A DNA stretch of 64,000 nt, taken from an uncultured Flavobacteriaceae bacterium. GTDB taxonomy: Bacteria; Bacteroidota; Bacteroidia; Flavobacteriales; Flavobacteriaceae. The notes under the pieces were generated by a model. The model did no database searches and was not told the DNA's origin. It worked only from the letters and a program-made list of their open reading frames with translations. Below, piece by piece: positions 8,877-17,309 of the stretch. Position 1 is the stretch's first letter. Each line of letters opens with the position of its first letter. A program made the position numbers and the translations under genes. The stretch spans positions 65,405 through 129,404 of the forward strand of contig CANLWG010000009.1 of assembly GCA_947494715.1 (NCBI GenBank), in the 5' to 3' direction.

Positions 8877-9824
8877 TTAGTCCATACCAAATTTGCGATT
8901 AAACTTGTCAGCCTTTTGAATCCATTTTTTCGGGGCATTAAGACGGTATCCAATATACAACTCCACAAAAGTAATGACGTCATCCAATTGCGTGTTTTGG
9001 TCTGTTCCATGTTCCAGTACTTGGGCACTTAAATTAATTCCTGTAAAAAAACGCTCGGAGTTATAGCCGATGGCACTTCTAAAAATTACTTGGGCCAAAC
9101 TAGAGGTAAATGTCTCGCCCTCGGAACGTGTAAAATTGGCCCCCAGGCCTATAGTGGCGCCTGCAGATAGCAAAAAATGCTTTCTGATTACTAAATTATA
9201 ATAGTACCCTGGCCCTATTGCCAGATTAAATGAATGGTCATCACCGATTTGAATATCGGTATCATCCAAACGGAATCGGGTATAATAAAACGTAAATCTG
9301 GGAATAAAACTACCTGCACTTTTTTTCTGCCATTCATTTTGAAAACCTATGGCCCTAAATGAAAAGTTTCTATTAAAAATAAAACTTGTGGCCCCCCCGA
9401 TTTTTAAAGTGCTTAATTCTGGAAAGGGCAGTATCTCATTATTAATTCGAGTAAAAAAACCTTTTTGCTTATAGAAATCCAAGGTTTGCATCCATTGCCC
9501 CAAAAACATTCTAAAGTTCAAGGTAAGCAGTTTGGACCCGCTATTGTCCCGGTTCTCAGAGAAAAAATTGGGGGCATAGCCTAAATCCACTTCAACAGAA
9601 CGAAATAGAAAGGAAAGCCCAAGATAAGTCTTGTCATTGGGAATTATTTCGGTTTGTTCCTTGGTCTCATTGTCAGTTATTATAAAACTGTTGGACGTAT
9701 TTTGTACGCCAAGCCTAACTGTAACTTTCTCCGGGAATTTGCGGATATACAAGCTATCGTTTTGTGATAGGACAATAAGAGACCATAATCCTAGAAAAAA
9801 GGAAAGAACCGTCCTTAAACCCAT
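8877..9824 (-). CDS. DUF4421 family secreted/outer-membrane protein
   Basis: The protein begins with a signal peptide (cleavage near VLSQ) and then has alternating hydrophobic and polar strands with many aromatic residues. Segments such as LGLSFLFRSVEVDLGYAP and IGYRLNAPKKW at the C-terminus are the pattern of the DUF4421 family, thought to be beta-barrel-like envelope proteins of Bacteroidota. The function is unknown. The start codon overlaps the end of hemF by 10 bp, so translation is likely coupled to hemF. At 315 residues it is of usual family size. Confidence 0.82.
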   Translation of the reverse strand: MGLRTVLSFFLGLWSLIVLSQNDSLYIRKFPEKVTVRLGVQNTSNSFIITDNETKEQTEIIPNDKTYLGLSFLFRSVEVDLGYAPNFFSENRDNSGSKLLTLNFRMFLGQWMQTLDFYKQKGFFTRINNEILPFPELSTLKIGGATSFIFNRNFSFRAIGFQNEWQKKSAGSFIPRFTFYYTRFRLDDTDIQIGDDHSFNLAIGPGYYYNLVIRKHFLLSAGATIGLGANFTRSEGETFTSSLAQVIFRSAIGYNSERFFTGINLSAQVLEHGTDQNTQLDDVITFVELYIGYRLNAPKKWIQKADKFNRKFGMD

Positions 9825-10717
9825 TCTTGGGGTTTTTGAAGAATTTTAAGTAAACGCTCCTCCTCACTACCTTCTTCGGGATGATGATCATACCGCCATT
9901 GTACATGGGGGGGGAGGCTCATTAAGATACTTTCAATACGGCCATTGGTCTTTAATCCGAACAAAGTACCTTTATCATGGACTAGGTTGAATTCTACATA
10001 GCGCCCACGTCTGATTTCTTGCCAATCCCTTTGTTTCTGGGTATACTTAAGCTCTTTTCTTTTTATAACGATTGGTATATAGGCTTTTAAAAAACTATTG
10101 CCTACTTCGGCCACAAAGCTGTACCAGTTTTGCATCGACATTTCTTCCGAAGTCCTGGAATAATCGAAAAAGAGTCCGCCTACACCCCGTGCCTCGTTCC
10201 TATGGGCGTTCCAAAAATAGGCATCACACTTCTTTTTATAGTTCGGATAAAACATCGGATTATGTGCATCACAAGCTTTTTTACAAACGGAATGGAAATG
10301 AACGGCATCTTCATCAAAAAGATAATATGGGGTAAGATCTTGCCCCCCTCCAAACCATTGGTCTACAATGTTTCCTTTTTTGTCATACATTTCAAAATAC
10401 CGCCAATTGGCATGTACCGTTGGTATCATGGGACTTTTTGGGTGGATAACCAAACTAAGGCCACAAGCAAAAAAATCGGCATCTTTAACCCCGAAATAAT
10501 TCTGCATACTCTGGGGTAATTCCCCATGAACTGCGGAGATATTTACGCCCCCTTTTTCAAAGACAGCTCCGTTTTCAATGACCCGCGAACGACCTCCACC
10601 TCCCTCGGGACGAATCCATTGGTCTTCTTTAAATTTGGATTTGCCGTCTACCTCCTCAAGTTTGGAAGTTATGATGTTTTGTAGGTTTTGAATGTATGTG
10701 TAGAATACTTCTTTCAT
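9815..10717 (-). CDS. hemF: Oxygen-dependent coproporphyrinogen III oxidase
   Basis: Converts coproporphyrinogen III to protoporphyrinogen IX by two O2-dependent decarboxylations. Family signatures are clear: RPEGGGGRSRVIENG near the N-terminus, HANWRYFE in the middle, and WFGGGQDLTPYYL, with FFDYS further on. I start at the ATG at 10715-10717 (MKEVFYTYIQ), which gives 300 residues and matches the usual N-terminus; an upstream TTG at 10756 would add 13 residues that fit poorly. The enzyme needs oxygen, so the pathway here is set for aerobic growth; no hemN was seen in the window. The gene overlaps the following DUF4421 gene by 10 bp. Confidence 0.96.
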   Translation of the reverse strand: MKEVFYTYIQNLQNIITSKLEEVDGKSKFKEDQWIRPEGGGGRSRVIENGAVFEKGGVNISAVHGELPQSMQNYFGVKDADFFACGLSLVIHPKSPMIPTVHANWRYFEMYDKKGNIVDQWFGGGQDLTPYYLFDEDAVHFHSVCKKACDAHNPMFYPNYKKKCDAYFWNAHRNEARGVGGLFFDYSRTSEEMSMQNWYSFVAEVGNSFLKAYIPIVIKRKELKYTQKQRDWQEIRRGRYVEFNLVHDKGTLFGLKTNGRIESILMSLPPHVQWRYDHHPEEGSEEERLLKILQKPQEWV

Positions 10718-10770
10718 TAGCGTAACACCGGACCGCTCCCATGGAGGTAGGAGCAAAGGATTTTATTAGA

Positions 10771-11304
10771 TCAACAATTTAGTTCGTACAACTCCATATC
10801 CAATGCGGGTTCATTAGGAGGAGTATGTTCCTTTTTTAATGTCGTTTGCCGTCTGTAGCCACATTTTTCCGCTACTTTGATGCTTCCTTTGTTGGTTTGA
10901 TGGACAATGATCTGAAGGGTTTTTAGCCTCAGGCCCTCAAAAGCATAGTCCGACAATGCTTTGACACTTTGTGACATCCAACCTTTTCCTTCAAATTGAT
11001 AACCGATGCAATAAGCCAATTCGGCTTGTCTTTTGTTTCGGTTCAGTCTTTTTATATACACCAGACCAATGATCGTTCTATGCTCTTTATGCTTTAGCTT
11101 GAACAGCAATTCTTCCTTTGCTATGAATTGCTTTACTTTCTTTTCTACGAAATACTTGGACAGATCAGGTGTAAGATTTTGTTCAAGTGTCCTTGGGAAG
11201 TATCGTTTTAGTCTATCGGCATTGGAGACCACAAAATTACATAACTTCCAAGAATCCTTTTCCTGGATAGGTTCAATAAAATAATGGTCGAAATCAAATA
11301 TCAC
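10771..11304 (-). CDS. GNAT family N-acetyltransferase (RimJ/RimL type)
   Basis: A 177-residue protein with the GNAT fold pattern: an N-terminal region of about 60 residues, a central strand with IIGLVYIKRLNRNKRQAELAYCIG, and the acetyl-CoA loop region around FEGKGWMSQSVKALSDYAF. The C-terminal NKGSIKVAEKCGYRR is the typical RimL-type motif. The likely substrate class is a protein N-terminus or a small amine, but this cannot be told from sequence. The start codon appears to be GTG at 11302-11304; no ATG fits better. The gene lies 26 bp after hemE and 53 bp before the hemF start, so it is an embedded member of the heme operon. Confidence 0.88.
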   Translation of the reverse strand: MIFDFDHYFIEPIQEKDSWKLCNFVVSNADRLKRYFPRTLEQNLTPDLSKYFVEKKVKQFIAKEELLFKLKHKEHRTIIGLVYIKRLNRNKRQAELAYCIGYQFEGKGWMSQSVKALSDYAFEGLRLKTLQIIVHQTNKGSIKVAEKCGYRRQTTLKKEHTPPNEPALDMELYELNC

Positions 11305-11330
11305 TTTTTGCTCTATTCTAAACCTTTTAT

Positions 11331-12359
11331 TTAATTGGGGTATTCCTTTACAGCATCGATAAATGCTTTTGCGTTTTCCAACGGAATATTAGGGAGTATC
11401 CCATGCCCCAAATTCACGATGTATTTGTCCTTCCCGAACTCATTGATCATCTGGGTAACCATACTTTTGATTTGAGATGGCGGAGATAGCAGCCTAGCTG
11501 GGTCAAAATTACCTTGCAAGGTAATGTTCCCTCCAGTAAGGTATCTTGCATTCCTAGCTGAGCAGGTCCAATCTATACCCAAGGCGGATGCTCCGGATTT
11601 TGCCATTTCCCCTAAGGCGAACCAACACCCTTTTCCAAAGGCGATTACTGGGGAATCATCTTTTAAGGCATCCACTATTTGTTGAATGTATTGCCAGGAA
11701 AACTCCTGATAATCGGTTGGGGAAAGCATACCGCCCCAAGAATCGAATATTTGAACGGTATCCACCCCGGCTTTTACCTTTGCCTTGAGATAGGCAACGG
11801 TAGTATCGGTTATTTTTTGAAGCATTTCATGTGCGGCCTGAGGTTGTGTAAAACAGAATGCCTTGGCCTTATCAAAGGTTTTGCTCCCCTGTCCTTGTAC
11901 GCAATAACATAGTATGGTCCAAGGAGAGCCAGCAAAACCGATCAACGGCACCTCGTTGTTCAATTTTTCCTTGGTCATGCGAATGGCCCGCATCACATAA
12001 TCCAATTCCTGATTTACGTCTGGAACTACTACGGAATCTACATCTTTTTGCAATCGTATCGGATTAGGCAGATAGGGTCCAAAATTAGGTTTCATTTGCA
12101 CCTCAATGTTCATAGCTTGGGGGATTACCAAAATATCACTGAAAAGAATAGCAGCATCCATTCCAAATCTTCGGATGGGTTGCACCGTAATTTCAGAGGC
12201 CAATTCCGGGGTTTGGCACCGGGTAAAGAAATCATACTTTTCTCTAATTTCCATGAACTCCGGTAAATACCGGCCAGCTTGGCGCATCATCCATACAGGT
12301 GGTCTATTTACGGTTTCACCGCGTAAGGCTCTTAAAAATAAATCGTTGGTAATACTCAT
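11331..12359 (-). CDS. hemE: Uroporphyrinogen decarboxylase
   Basis: Removes four acetate carboxyl groups from uroporphyrinogen III to give coproporphyrinogen III. The N-terminal signature [16 protein letters not shown] and the segment [12 protein letters not shown] are both characteristic, and the C-terminal [11 protein letters not shown] matches the active-site loop of the family. Length (342 aa) is normal. It is separated from the upstream hemC-hemD gene by 149 bp in which I found no clear promoter or hairpin, and is followed after 26 bp by the GNAT gene. Confidence 0.97.
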   Translation of the reverse strand: MSITNDLFLRALRGETVNRPPVWMMRQAGRYLPEFMEIREKYDFFTRCQTPELASEITVQPIRRFGMDAAILFSDILVIPQAMNIEVQMKPNFGPYLPNPIRLQKDVDSVVVPDVNQELDYVMRAIRMTKEKLNNEVPLIGFAGSPWTILCYCVQGQGSKTFDKAKAFCFTQPQAAHEMLQKITDTTVAYLKAKVKAGVDTVQIFDSWGGMLSPTDYQEFSWQYIQQIVDALKDDSPVIAFGKGCWFALGEMAKSGASALGIDWTCSARNARYLTGGNITLQGNFDPARLLSPPSQIKSMVTQMINEFGKDKYIVNLGHGILPNIPLENAKAFIDAVKEYPN

Positions 12360-12508
12360 ATTTTCAATTCGTTCGTCATTGCGTAGGGCTTAAAACTTAG
12401 AAACCATACGTTGATTTTTAGCTTGGCTTTAGTGTATGCTTTTATTGTTTCTGTCTAATCCAATAATTTTGAGGTACATTCATTATAGTATTGAGGACCT
12501 AAAGACAT

Positions 12509-14092
12509 TTATGTTTTATTATAATGTTCATTTACTTTATCAATTACACTTTCAATAGTAGGTATTCGCGCCACATGAACATCGGCAAAATGCTTTCTGG
12601 CCAGTCTGGCGGTAGTCTCCCCAATACAATACGCAATTTTATCGGCTGGATTCTTTAACAAATAGCTTTGTATCCCGGAAGGACTAAAAAACAATACACC
12701 CTCTACTTTAGTATCTATCCCTACTGGCGAATATTTAATTCGATACGCTTCCACTTCGTTGACGGTAATGTTGTTTTCCGATAGGATGGTTGGTAGGTCA
12801 TCCAATCTTTGGTCACTACAAAAATAGGTCACTTCTAGACCCTCCATATATTCTATTAAATATTGGGCCAACTTTGTAGCGCTTTTTTCTTGATGTTTTA
12901 CTGGGCCTATTCGTTTTTCAATAAGGCGTTTTGTCTTACGTCCCACACAATACATATTTTCAAAGCGCAACTTATCCGCTGTACTATGGGTCAAAATTGC
13001 TTCCACTGCATTTTGGCTGGTGATGATGACATTTTTTATTTTGGATTTTAAGACTACCGAAGGTATCCGGGATGGATTCACCTGTATAAAATCCTCTGAA
13101 TCTACGGTTACAGCATCCCTAAACCGTAATGTTTGATCTATAGTCAGTTTTTTTGTGGAGAAAACGGTAGGGCTCTTTGCTATGCCTCCCTGTATTTCTG
13201 ACATTAAACGTTTTCCGCCCCGGGCCAAAATGCTATTGGCACAGTCCCGACCAAGATTGTGATGATCTCCTACTCGTGAGGAAAGCTCCGATTCCAACTT
13301 TTTGCTTCCATCGATACTTAACAGAATACCTTGTAGGACAACACGGTCTTCCTCTATTTTCGCCAAGGCACCTATCGGGGCCGTACAACCACCTTCCAAT
13401 TTATTTAGAAATTGACGCTCAACGGCAGTGCATACTTCGGTGGGTTCATCATTCAGTACTCCACAGGCTTCCAATATCGTATCATCTCCTTTTCGGGCTA
13501 CGACCATAATGGCCCCCTGTGCTGGTGCCGGCAACATCCATGTCAACCCTATAGTGTTTTTATGCTTTATACCAATGCGCTCCAGGCCCGCTGCAGCAAA
13601 TATGGCACCGTTCCAATCACTATTCCTTAATTTTTCGATTCTTGTATTTACATTGCCCCGTAGGTCTGCAATGGTGTGGGTAGGGTAGCGATTGAGCCAT
13701 TGTGCCTTTCTTCGAAGGCTCCCTGTTGCAATAATGGCATCTTTCTGGGCCAAAAATTCCTCATTGGTCTTATAGGCCAAGATATCCAGAAAATTACCCC
13801 GTTCCAAAACGGCGGCCTGCACAATATCGTTGGGCAATATGGTAGGTACATCCTTCATGGAATGTACGGCAATATCGATTTCCCCTTTTAATAGGGCAAC
13901 ATCCAAAGTTTTGGTAAAAATTCCTGTAATCCCAAGTTCGTGAAGCGGCTTGTCCAGTACCAAATCCCCTGTGGATTTAACAGGAACCAGTGCGGTTTTG
14001 TGACCAAGAATTTCCAGTTTGTCCTTTACCGTGTTTGCCTGCCATAGCGCAAGTTCGCTATCGCGGGTCCCAATTCGGATGATTTTGCTCAT
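12509..14092 (-). CDS. hemC: Hydroxymethylbilane synthase fused to uroporphyrinogen-III synthase
   Basis: Residues 1-300 are porphobilinogen deaminase: the dipyrromethane cofactor cysteine is Cys236 in LEGGCTAPIG and the catalytic aspartate is Asp81 in HSMKDVP. Residues about 310-527 carry a HemD-like domain, with segments such as NVIITSQNAVEAIL and GVLFFSPSGIQSYLL, that would cyclise the linear tetrapyrrole and flip ring D. The 527-residue length equals the sum of the two enzymes, so one chain would make uroporphyrinogen III and prevent release of unstable hydroxymethylbilane. This fusion is common in Flavobacteriia. The start overlaps the hemA stop by 4 bp (ATGA), which points to translational coupling. 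Confidence 0.95.
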   Translation of the reverse strand: MSKIIRIGTRDSELALWQANTVKDKLEILGHKTALVPVKSTGDLVLDKPLHELGITGIFTKTLDVALLKGEIDIAVHSMKDVPTILPNDIVQAAVLERGNFLDILAYKTNEEFLAQKDAIIATGSLRRKAQWLNRYPTHTIADLRGNVNTRIEKLRNSDWNGAIFAAAGLERIGIKHKNTIGLTWMLPAPAQGAIMVVARKGDDTILEACGVLNDEPTEVCTAVERQFLNKLEGGCTAPIGALAKIEEDRVVLQGILLSIDGSKKLESELSSRVGDHHNLGRDCANSILARGGKRLMSEIQGGIAKSPTVFSTKKLTIDQTLRFRDAVTVDSEDFIQVNPSRIPSVVLKSKIKNVIITSQNAVEAILTHSTADKLRFENMYCVGRKTKRLIEKRIGPVKHQEKSATKLAQYLIEYMEGLEVTYFCSDQRLDDLPTILSENNITVNEVEAYRIKYSPVGIDTKVEGVLFFSPSGIQSYLLKNPADKIAYCIGETTARLARKHFADVHVARIPTIESVIDKVNEHYNKT

Positions 14093-15345
14093 TGCGATTT
14101 CACTTCCAATTGAAACACTTTTTGAATGAGCTCCAGACTATCATCGGCATCAGTATGGGTCTCCTTGAGGTGATTGGCAAATTGCTTGGTTATTTTTTGG
14201 ATGATTCGATTTGTAATTACATCTGCCTGCTCTTCATTGAAATCGGACATTTTTTTGGCTTGGTAATCCAATTCTTCGTCCTTCATGGTCTTCAGTTTCT
14301 TCTTAAGTGCACTGATTACCGGAGCGAACTTCCGGGTTTCCAACCACTGGATAAAATCACATTTAATGTCCTCGATAATGGCCTCGGCATGCGGAATAAA
14401 TCGTTTCCTACGTTCCAAGGTCTCATCTGTCATTTGAGAGAGTTGGTCCAGATGGATAAGGGTAACATTCTTTAGTTCCAGAACATCATCGGCTACATTC
14501 TTAGGAACAGAAAGATCCAATATCAATAATGGTTTTTTGGTGTAAATGAGTTCCTTGGAAACTGTGGGATGGTGTGCTCCTGTAGCCACTACAAAAACAT
14601 CCGCACTCCGAATTTCACTTTGCAGGTCCCCATAGTCCTTGACGGTCAAATTGAATTTGCCCGCAATTTTTTCTGCCTTGTCCTTTGTACGGTTTATTAG
14701 GGTAATATGAGGGTTTTTTGTGTGTTTGATGAGGTTTTCACAAGTGTTTCGACCAATTTTCCCTGTGCCAAAAAGGAGAATATCTTTCTCTGAAATGTCC
14801 GGAACGTTTTTTAAAATGTATTGAACGGATGCAAATGCAACCGATGTGGCACCGGATGAAAGTTGTGTCTCATTTTTAATGCGCTTACTGGCCTGGATAA
14901 CAGAATTACAGAGCCGTTCAATAAACGGATTGGCCATACTGTGCCTTTTTGAACGATTAAAAGCCTGCCTAAGTTGGCTGATGATTTCAAAATCCCCTAG
15001 GATTTGACTATCAAGCCCTGTGCCTACCCGAAATAGGTGACCTATAGCATCGTTATTCTTGTAAACATAGGCCACTTCCTGAAACTCCTCAACGGTCCCT
15101 TGAGTATTATCACATAACAATTTTATCAATTGAAAGGGATGTTGTGCAAAGCCATGCAGTTCGGTACGATTGCAAGTAGAGGTTACGAGAAGACCATCAA
15201 TGCCTATTGCTTTGGCGTCCACTAAAAGTTTATCCATGGCTGCATCTTCCAAACTGAATTTACCACGTACCTCGGCATCGGCCTTTTTATAATTTAGGCC
15301 GATCGTGTAAAATGAATTGTGTCTGGAAATATGGTAGTCCTTCAT
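14089..15345 (-). CDS. hemA: Glutamyl-tRNA reductase
   Basis: First committed step of C5-pathway heme synthesis: reduces glutamyl-tRNA to glutamate-1-semialdehyde. The catalytic cysteine is Cys58 in TSTCNRTEL, and the NADPH-binding Rossmann segment LFGTGKIGRNTCENL lies near residue 190. The C-terminal part (about 310-418) is the helical dimerisation domain. At 418 residues it has the usual length. It heads the leftward heme gene run. The partner hemL is not in the window. Its 5' side faces the AraC-type regulator gene, and a 19-bp palindrome lies about 160 bp upstream. Confidence 0.97.
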   Translation of the reverse strand: MKDYHISRHNSFYTIGLNYKKADAEVRGKFSLEDAAMDKLLVDAKAIGIDGLLVTSTCNRTELHGFAQHPFQLIKLLCDNTQGTVEEFQEVAYVYKNNDAIGHLFRVGTGLDSQILGDFEIISQLRQAFNRSKRHSMANPFIERLCNSVIQASKRIKNETQLSSGATSVAFASVQYILKNVPDISEKDILLFGTGKIGRNTCENLIKHTKNPHITLINRTKDKAEKIAGKFNLTVKDYGDLQSEIRSADVFVVATGAHHPTVSKELIYTKKPLLILDLSVPKNVADDVLELKNVTLIHLDQLSQMTDETLERRKRFIPHAEAIIEDIKCDFIQWLETRKFAPVISALKKKLKTMKDEELDYQAKKMSDFNEEQADVITNRIIQKITKQFANHLKETHTDADDSLELIQKVFQLEVKSQ

Positions 15346-15365
15346 ACAAATCCAAGAATCGAAAG

Positions 15366-15373
15366 CAAAAATA
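15366..15373 (-). promoter_or_regulatory. Candidate -7 element (TATTTTTG) for hemA
   Basis: The minus strand reads TATTTTTG, an exact TAnnTTTG match, about 20 nt before the hemA ATG, a distance like that of other candidate promoters in this window. No clear -33 TTG is at the normal spacing, so an activator may be needed or the call may be wrong. Confidence 0.35.
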
Positions 15374-15505
15374 GAAGCATAGCCCCAATAAAAATAACGC
15401 CAGAGGTTCTTTTAATAACGTTTGAAGTGTTTTTAGACCAATTTCAGTATTAATCCGACTAAATCCCCTAATTTTGTTGGAAACTAAGGGCTTTAGCCAT
15501 AATTA

Positions 15506-15524
15506 ATTTAGAACCGTTCTAAAT
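15506..15524. promoter_or_regulatory. Perfect 19-bp palindrome between hemA and the AraC gene
   Basis: ATTTAGA-ACCGT-TCTAAAT reads as two perfect 9-bp arms around one central base. It ends 26 bp before the ATG of the AraC-type regulator and lies about 160 bp upstream of hemA. The same arms and the same 5-bp spacing, with one mismatch, occur at 29336-29354 just downstream of the TonB receptor promoter. That pairing suggests an operator for an iron- or heme-responsive regulator (Fur family or the AraC protein itself), which is inference. Confidence 0.6.
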
Positions 15525-15549
15525 AGAAAAATTAGTAAATCATTGTCTC

Positions 15550-16440
15550 ATGCCACAGAAAAATGTCGTTCAAGGTTCTTATGATGAAGTCCTTATAGAA
15601 AGCGGATTTTACGTATTGAAAATTCAAAATGATACTGCTGATTTTCAAAAACTTACCCGCGAAATCGATAGTTCTTTTATACAATTTCATTTTTGCCTTA
15701 AAGGGCATGCCAAGTTCGTTTTCAATGAGGGTCGGTACGCGTTGGAAGTCTCCGAGGAGAATTCCCTTTTGCTTTATAATACCCAATTGGATTTGCCCAT
15801 GAACGTAATGTTGGATCCCAATTCCTGGATGGTTTCTATTGTAATGACCATACGCAAGTTCCATTCCCTTTTCTCAAAAGAGGCCCATTATATTCCCTTC
15901 TTGAGCCCCGAAAACCAAGAAAAGAAGTATTATTCCCAAGAAGCGGTATCTCCTGCCATAGCAGTGGTCTTGAGCCAGATAATGAATTACAATCTGCATC
16001 CTTCTGTGAAGGAACTGTATATCCACGGCAAGGTGTATGAATTGGTCTCGCTTTATTTCAATAGGAATACGGATGCCGATGTAGAGCAGTGCCCTTTTTT
16101 GGTGGATGAGGATAATGTTAGGCGTATTCGAAAGGCCAAGGAAATCATTATTTCCCAAATGGCGGAACCCCCTGGTTTGCAGGCCTTGGCCGAGGAGATA
16201 GGACTGCCTTTAAAAAAGCTGAAGGAAGGGTTTAAACAGATTTATGGCGATTCCGTCTACAGTTTCCTTTTCGATTATAAGATGGAACATGCACGGCGAT
16301 TATTGGAAACAGGGCAAAACAACGTAAATGAGGTGGGATTGAAAATCGGTTATAGTACGGCCAGCCATTTTATAGCGGCCTTTAAAAAGAAATATGGAAC
16401 AACACCAAAGAAATATGTATTGTCCTTGGCAAATGGTTAA
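15550..16440 (+). CDS. AraC family transcriptional regulator (PchR-like)
   Basis: A 296-residue protein with an N-terminal ligand-sensing part (cupin-like strands, residues 1-180) and a C-terminal AraC DNA-binding domain of two helix-turn-helix units. The first covers about 205-235 (LQALAEEIGLPLKKLKEGFKQIYG), and the second ends in the signature VGLKIGYSTASHFIAAFKKKYG. The segments FKQIYG and LFDYKMEHARRLL resemble the PchR/YbtA branch that senses siderophores or iron status in other bacteria. It is divergent from hemA and shares with it a 204-bp region holding a perfect palindrome. Control of heme or iron genes is an inference from position and subfamily. Confidence 0.9.
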   Translation: MPQKNVVQGSYDEVLIESGFYVLKIQNDTADFQKLTREIDSSFIQFHFCLKGHAKFVFNEGRYALEVSEENSLLLYNTQLDLPMNVMLDPNSWMVSIVMTIRKFHSLFSKEAHYIPFLSPENQEKKYYSQEAVSPAIAVVLSQIMNYNLHPSVKELYIHGKVYELVSLYFNRNTDADVEQCPFLVDEDNVRRIRKAKEIIISQMAEPPGLQALAEEIGLPLKKLKEGFKQIYGDSVYSFLFDYKMEHARRLLETGQNNVNEVGLKIGYSTASHFIAAFKKKYGTTPKKYVLSLANG

Positions 16441-17309
16441 GGGTTTGGTCTTGCGACCATGATACCCGTATTCTTTTTTACTTTTTTTAAATAGTCTGAT
16501 AACGGAAGCTTGGTGACTTCTACTTCCATGGAACCGGTAGAGGCATGCAATAAATGGATTCTACCATCTTTTTCACGGGTCGCGATGCCGGTATGGGTAA
16601 CATCCAGGCCATCAATGGAAGTTGCCAAAGCAATGATGTCTCCCGATTCAATTAAATGTTCGTTGGATTCAATTTGGTCTTGGGGCAAAACACAGATGGA
16701 TTGGTCGTTCAGATAATTTTCAGAAGCCTGTATTTTCTTGAAATTCCCTTCATCTTTTAGAAATGGGTACAAATCCCGATGGGTACTCATGAAATTGATA
16801 TCCTTGGTAATTTCGATTCCACCTATTTCCGCGGTGATGTCCTTAAGCAACCCCTTCTTTTCATTGTTGGCGATCCATTCTGAAAAGTAGTGCAGGCGTG
16901 AGGCATAACCCTCCAATTGGCCATCTTTATACCGAATGGTTTCCAAAGCTTGGGTAAAATCGTCAAAGTTGTTCTGCCCATTTTTGAGTAGTATACCGAA
17001 GGCCAATACGTTTTCTACAAAAGTGGTACAGTCCAGCCCTTGGAGGTTAACCACCAAGGTTTCAACCTCACCTACCTCCAAGGTTTTGGCGACATAAGGT
17101 GTACCGCTAAACGTTTTGCCCACGGCTACCATAGTTCTTCCAAAATCGTTTTCTAACAACCCTTCAATTGCTATGGTCTTGTTTTCAAAAGCCTTTTTAT
17201 CCGCTGGGGAACAGGTAATCTGCTGCGAGAAACAACAAAAACTGTTTAAAATAAAAAGAACTATAAAAAAGACTTTCACATTAAATATTTTAATGTCAAA
17301 TATAAACAT
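16437..17309 (-). CDS. DUF1460 family secreted N-acetylmuramoyl-L-alanine amidase-like protein
   Basis: A signal peptide ends near CFSQ. The mature part has the DUF1460 pattern of the NlpC/P60-like amidases: LDCTTFVENVLAF holds the probable catalytic cysteine (near residue 95) and VTHTGIA the probable catalytic histidine (near residue 240). Characterised relatives cut peptidoglycan stem peptides and act in cell-wall recycling. The ATG directly follows the stop codon of the TraB/GumN gene with no spacer, so the two are one transcription unit and probably coupled in translation. Its 3' end overlaps the convergent AraC gene by 4 bp. Confidence 0.88.
   Translation of the reverse strand: MFIFDIKIFNVKVFFIVLFILNSFCCFSQQITCSPADKKAFENKTIAIEGLLENDFGRTMVAVGKTFSGTPYVAKTLEVGEVETLVVNLQGLDCTTFVENVLAFGILLKNGQNNFDDFTQALETIRYKDGQLEGYASRLHYFSEWIANNEKKGLLKDITAEIGGIEITKDINFMSTHRDLYPFLKDEGNFKKIQASENYLNDQSICVLPQDQIESNEHLIESGDIIALATSIDGLDVTHTGIATREKDGRIHLLHASTGSMEVEVTKLPLSDYLKKVKKNTGIMVARPNP

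Noticed and set aside
13177-13509. 110-codon open frame antisense to hemC-hemD
   Set aside because: The minus strand encodes conserved HemC including the dipyrromethane cysteine; the antisense frame has no recognisable feature.
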